From positions 64,562,891 to 64,626,890 of the forward strand of contig CP154954.1 in NCBI GenBank assembly GCA_039621445.1: DNA of 64,000 bases, written 5' to 3'. The notes under the pieces are model-generated. The model saw only the letters and a list, made by a program, of their open reading frames with translations, did not search any database and was not told the origin of the DNA. The stretch comes from Euglena gracilis (lineage: Eukaryota > Euglenida > Euglenophyceae > Euglenales). Below, in pieces: positions 63,244-64,000 of this stretch. The position numbers and the translations under genes were made by a program. Each line of letters opens with the position of its first letter. Positions within the stretch are counted from its first letter, which is position 1.

Positions 63244-63368
63244 CTCACATGACAGCGGGAAACTGAACAGATCCATGAACAGATCTGTAAATGGGGCACC
63301 AAAAAAAAACAGAAACCGTGAGGGGTTTGCTGGGGCCAAGAGGAGCAATGTCGCAGGGCCAGGCATAC

Positions 63369-63487
63369 TGGCCGGTGGCGGGGTCCACTGCGATGCGCAG
63401 GTCGAAGTAGCGGCACCCCGCCCGGAGCTGGTCCGCCAGGCAGCCGCGCTGCGCCCGGCTCCAGTCCACGGCATCCCGCTTCACGAA
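63369..63487 (-). CDS. PI-PLC X-domain protein, exon A
   Basis: Acceptor GGCGTCCTCTCCGGCCACAG and a GTATGC donor bound 119 nt. The reading FVKRDAVDWSRAQRGCLADQ, LRAGCRYFDLRIAVDP matches the first half of the X-box: a W..(T/A)Q helix, then QL..G.RYFDLR, the most diagnostic stretch of PLCXD-type proteins. The join to exon B keeps the frame and gives ATGQ-FWTCHGL, as expected before the conserved HG. Upstream exons with the first catalytic His must lie beyond the window. GC-rich third codon positions. Confidence 0.78.
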
Positions 63488-64000
63488 CTGTGGCCGGAGA
63501 GGACGCCCAACTGTCGGTGTCCCCTTTCTCCCCCAGGTTCGCCGCAGGGCTGGGGGTCGTCCACCCACCCACACAGCACCCACACAAGATCGAAGGAACG
63601 CTTAGACCTGGAAATCAGCACCTATTGGAGAAACGGGAAAGAGTGGCAGTGGGGTGAGGGTAGTCGGATCCCCCCAAACCCTATGGGTTTCAGCCAGGGC
63701 GATGGAGGGACTGTGCACTTGCGGACAGCTACGGGTGTCACACATGTCACACATGCCACGTGTGCAGGGTTTACCACCGGTTCGTTCTGGGAAGCGTGAA
63801 ATCCGGTTCGTGATTGTTCGTGATTGTTCGTGATTGTTCGTGATTGTTCGTGCTTCCAAAAAACCCCCCGGTTTTACGTTTTCCTTGGCGAAATAGGTGA
63901 TTCATCTTGGACTTTGGCTTCTTGTGCCTCTTTTCTAAATATTCACAGGTCAATGGGGAAAGAATTGTTTATCCATGGGGAAAGAAATTGTTTATCTACC
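63488..64000 (-). other. Upstream intron of the PLC gene
   Basis: No clear exon. Contains the 10-bp tandem repeat at 63,803-63,852 and a second AG acceptor candidate at about 63,551. Confidence 0.35.
63803..63852. repeat. 10-bp tandem repeat
   Basis: Five near-perfect units of GTTCGTGATT. Confidence 0.9.

Overview
This window is nuclear DNA from a eukaryote with a large, repeat-filled genome. The evidence is split coding sequence with GT-AG splice signals, introns of several kilobases, LTR, tyrosine-recombinase and non-LTR retrotransposons, hAT-type miniature elements with 8-bp target duplications, and long microsatellites. A nine-copy CCCTAA array suggests TTAGGG-type telomeres. The mix of DIRS-like elements, a methyltransferase-bearing Gypsy element and G/C homopolymers would fit an alga or another protist, but the species cannot be named from sequence alone.

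Left part (1 to about 36 kb) is a nested retrotransposon graveyard. At least three DIRS-like lineages occur in broken copies, on + at 1-2.7, 5.3-9.0 and 27.3-29.9 kb and on - at 2.9-4.8, 30.0-33.4 and 33.5-34.4 kb. They keep recognisable ORF1, reverse transcriptase (RT), RNase H, NPP-motif methyltransferase-like and tyrosine recombinase pieces. Between 9.0 and 27.0 kb, bounded by a 115-bp direct repeat, lies a Ty3/Gypsy chromovirus-like element on the minus strand. It has a very long gag with one good zinc knuckle, an NPPY-domain ORF, a fused C5 cytosine methyltransferase, aspartic protease and RT, then RNase H, integrase and a chromodomain. It is interrupted at 17.2-22.9 kb by duplicated cassettes, a tandem tRNA-like repeat and a 5'-truncated non-LTR element whose endonuclease tail lies on the plus strand.

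Right part (about 36 to 64 kb) holds host gene sequence on the minus strand. Six exons between 63.5 and 53.1 kb encode a phosphatidylinositol-specific phospholipase C X-domain protein; its 5' end is beyond the right edge. Further left, 48.7-36.8 kb, short GC-rich exon candidates encode a coiled-coil protein, probably a second gene. Their introns contain hAT-type MITEs (37.6, 45.0, 50.1, 62.8 kb), a fold-back element with a telomeric-repeat loop (51.9-52.2 kb), a 65-nt G run (46.1 kb) and long microsatellites.

The most unusual system is the Gypsy element carrying two methyltransferase-type domains and a chromodomain: a possible writer and reader of chromatin marks inside one retrotransposon. 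This copy is damaged by frame breaks, a nonsense codon and a lost RNase H aspartate.
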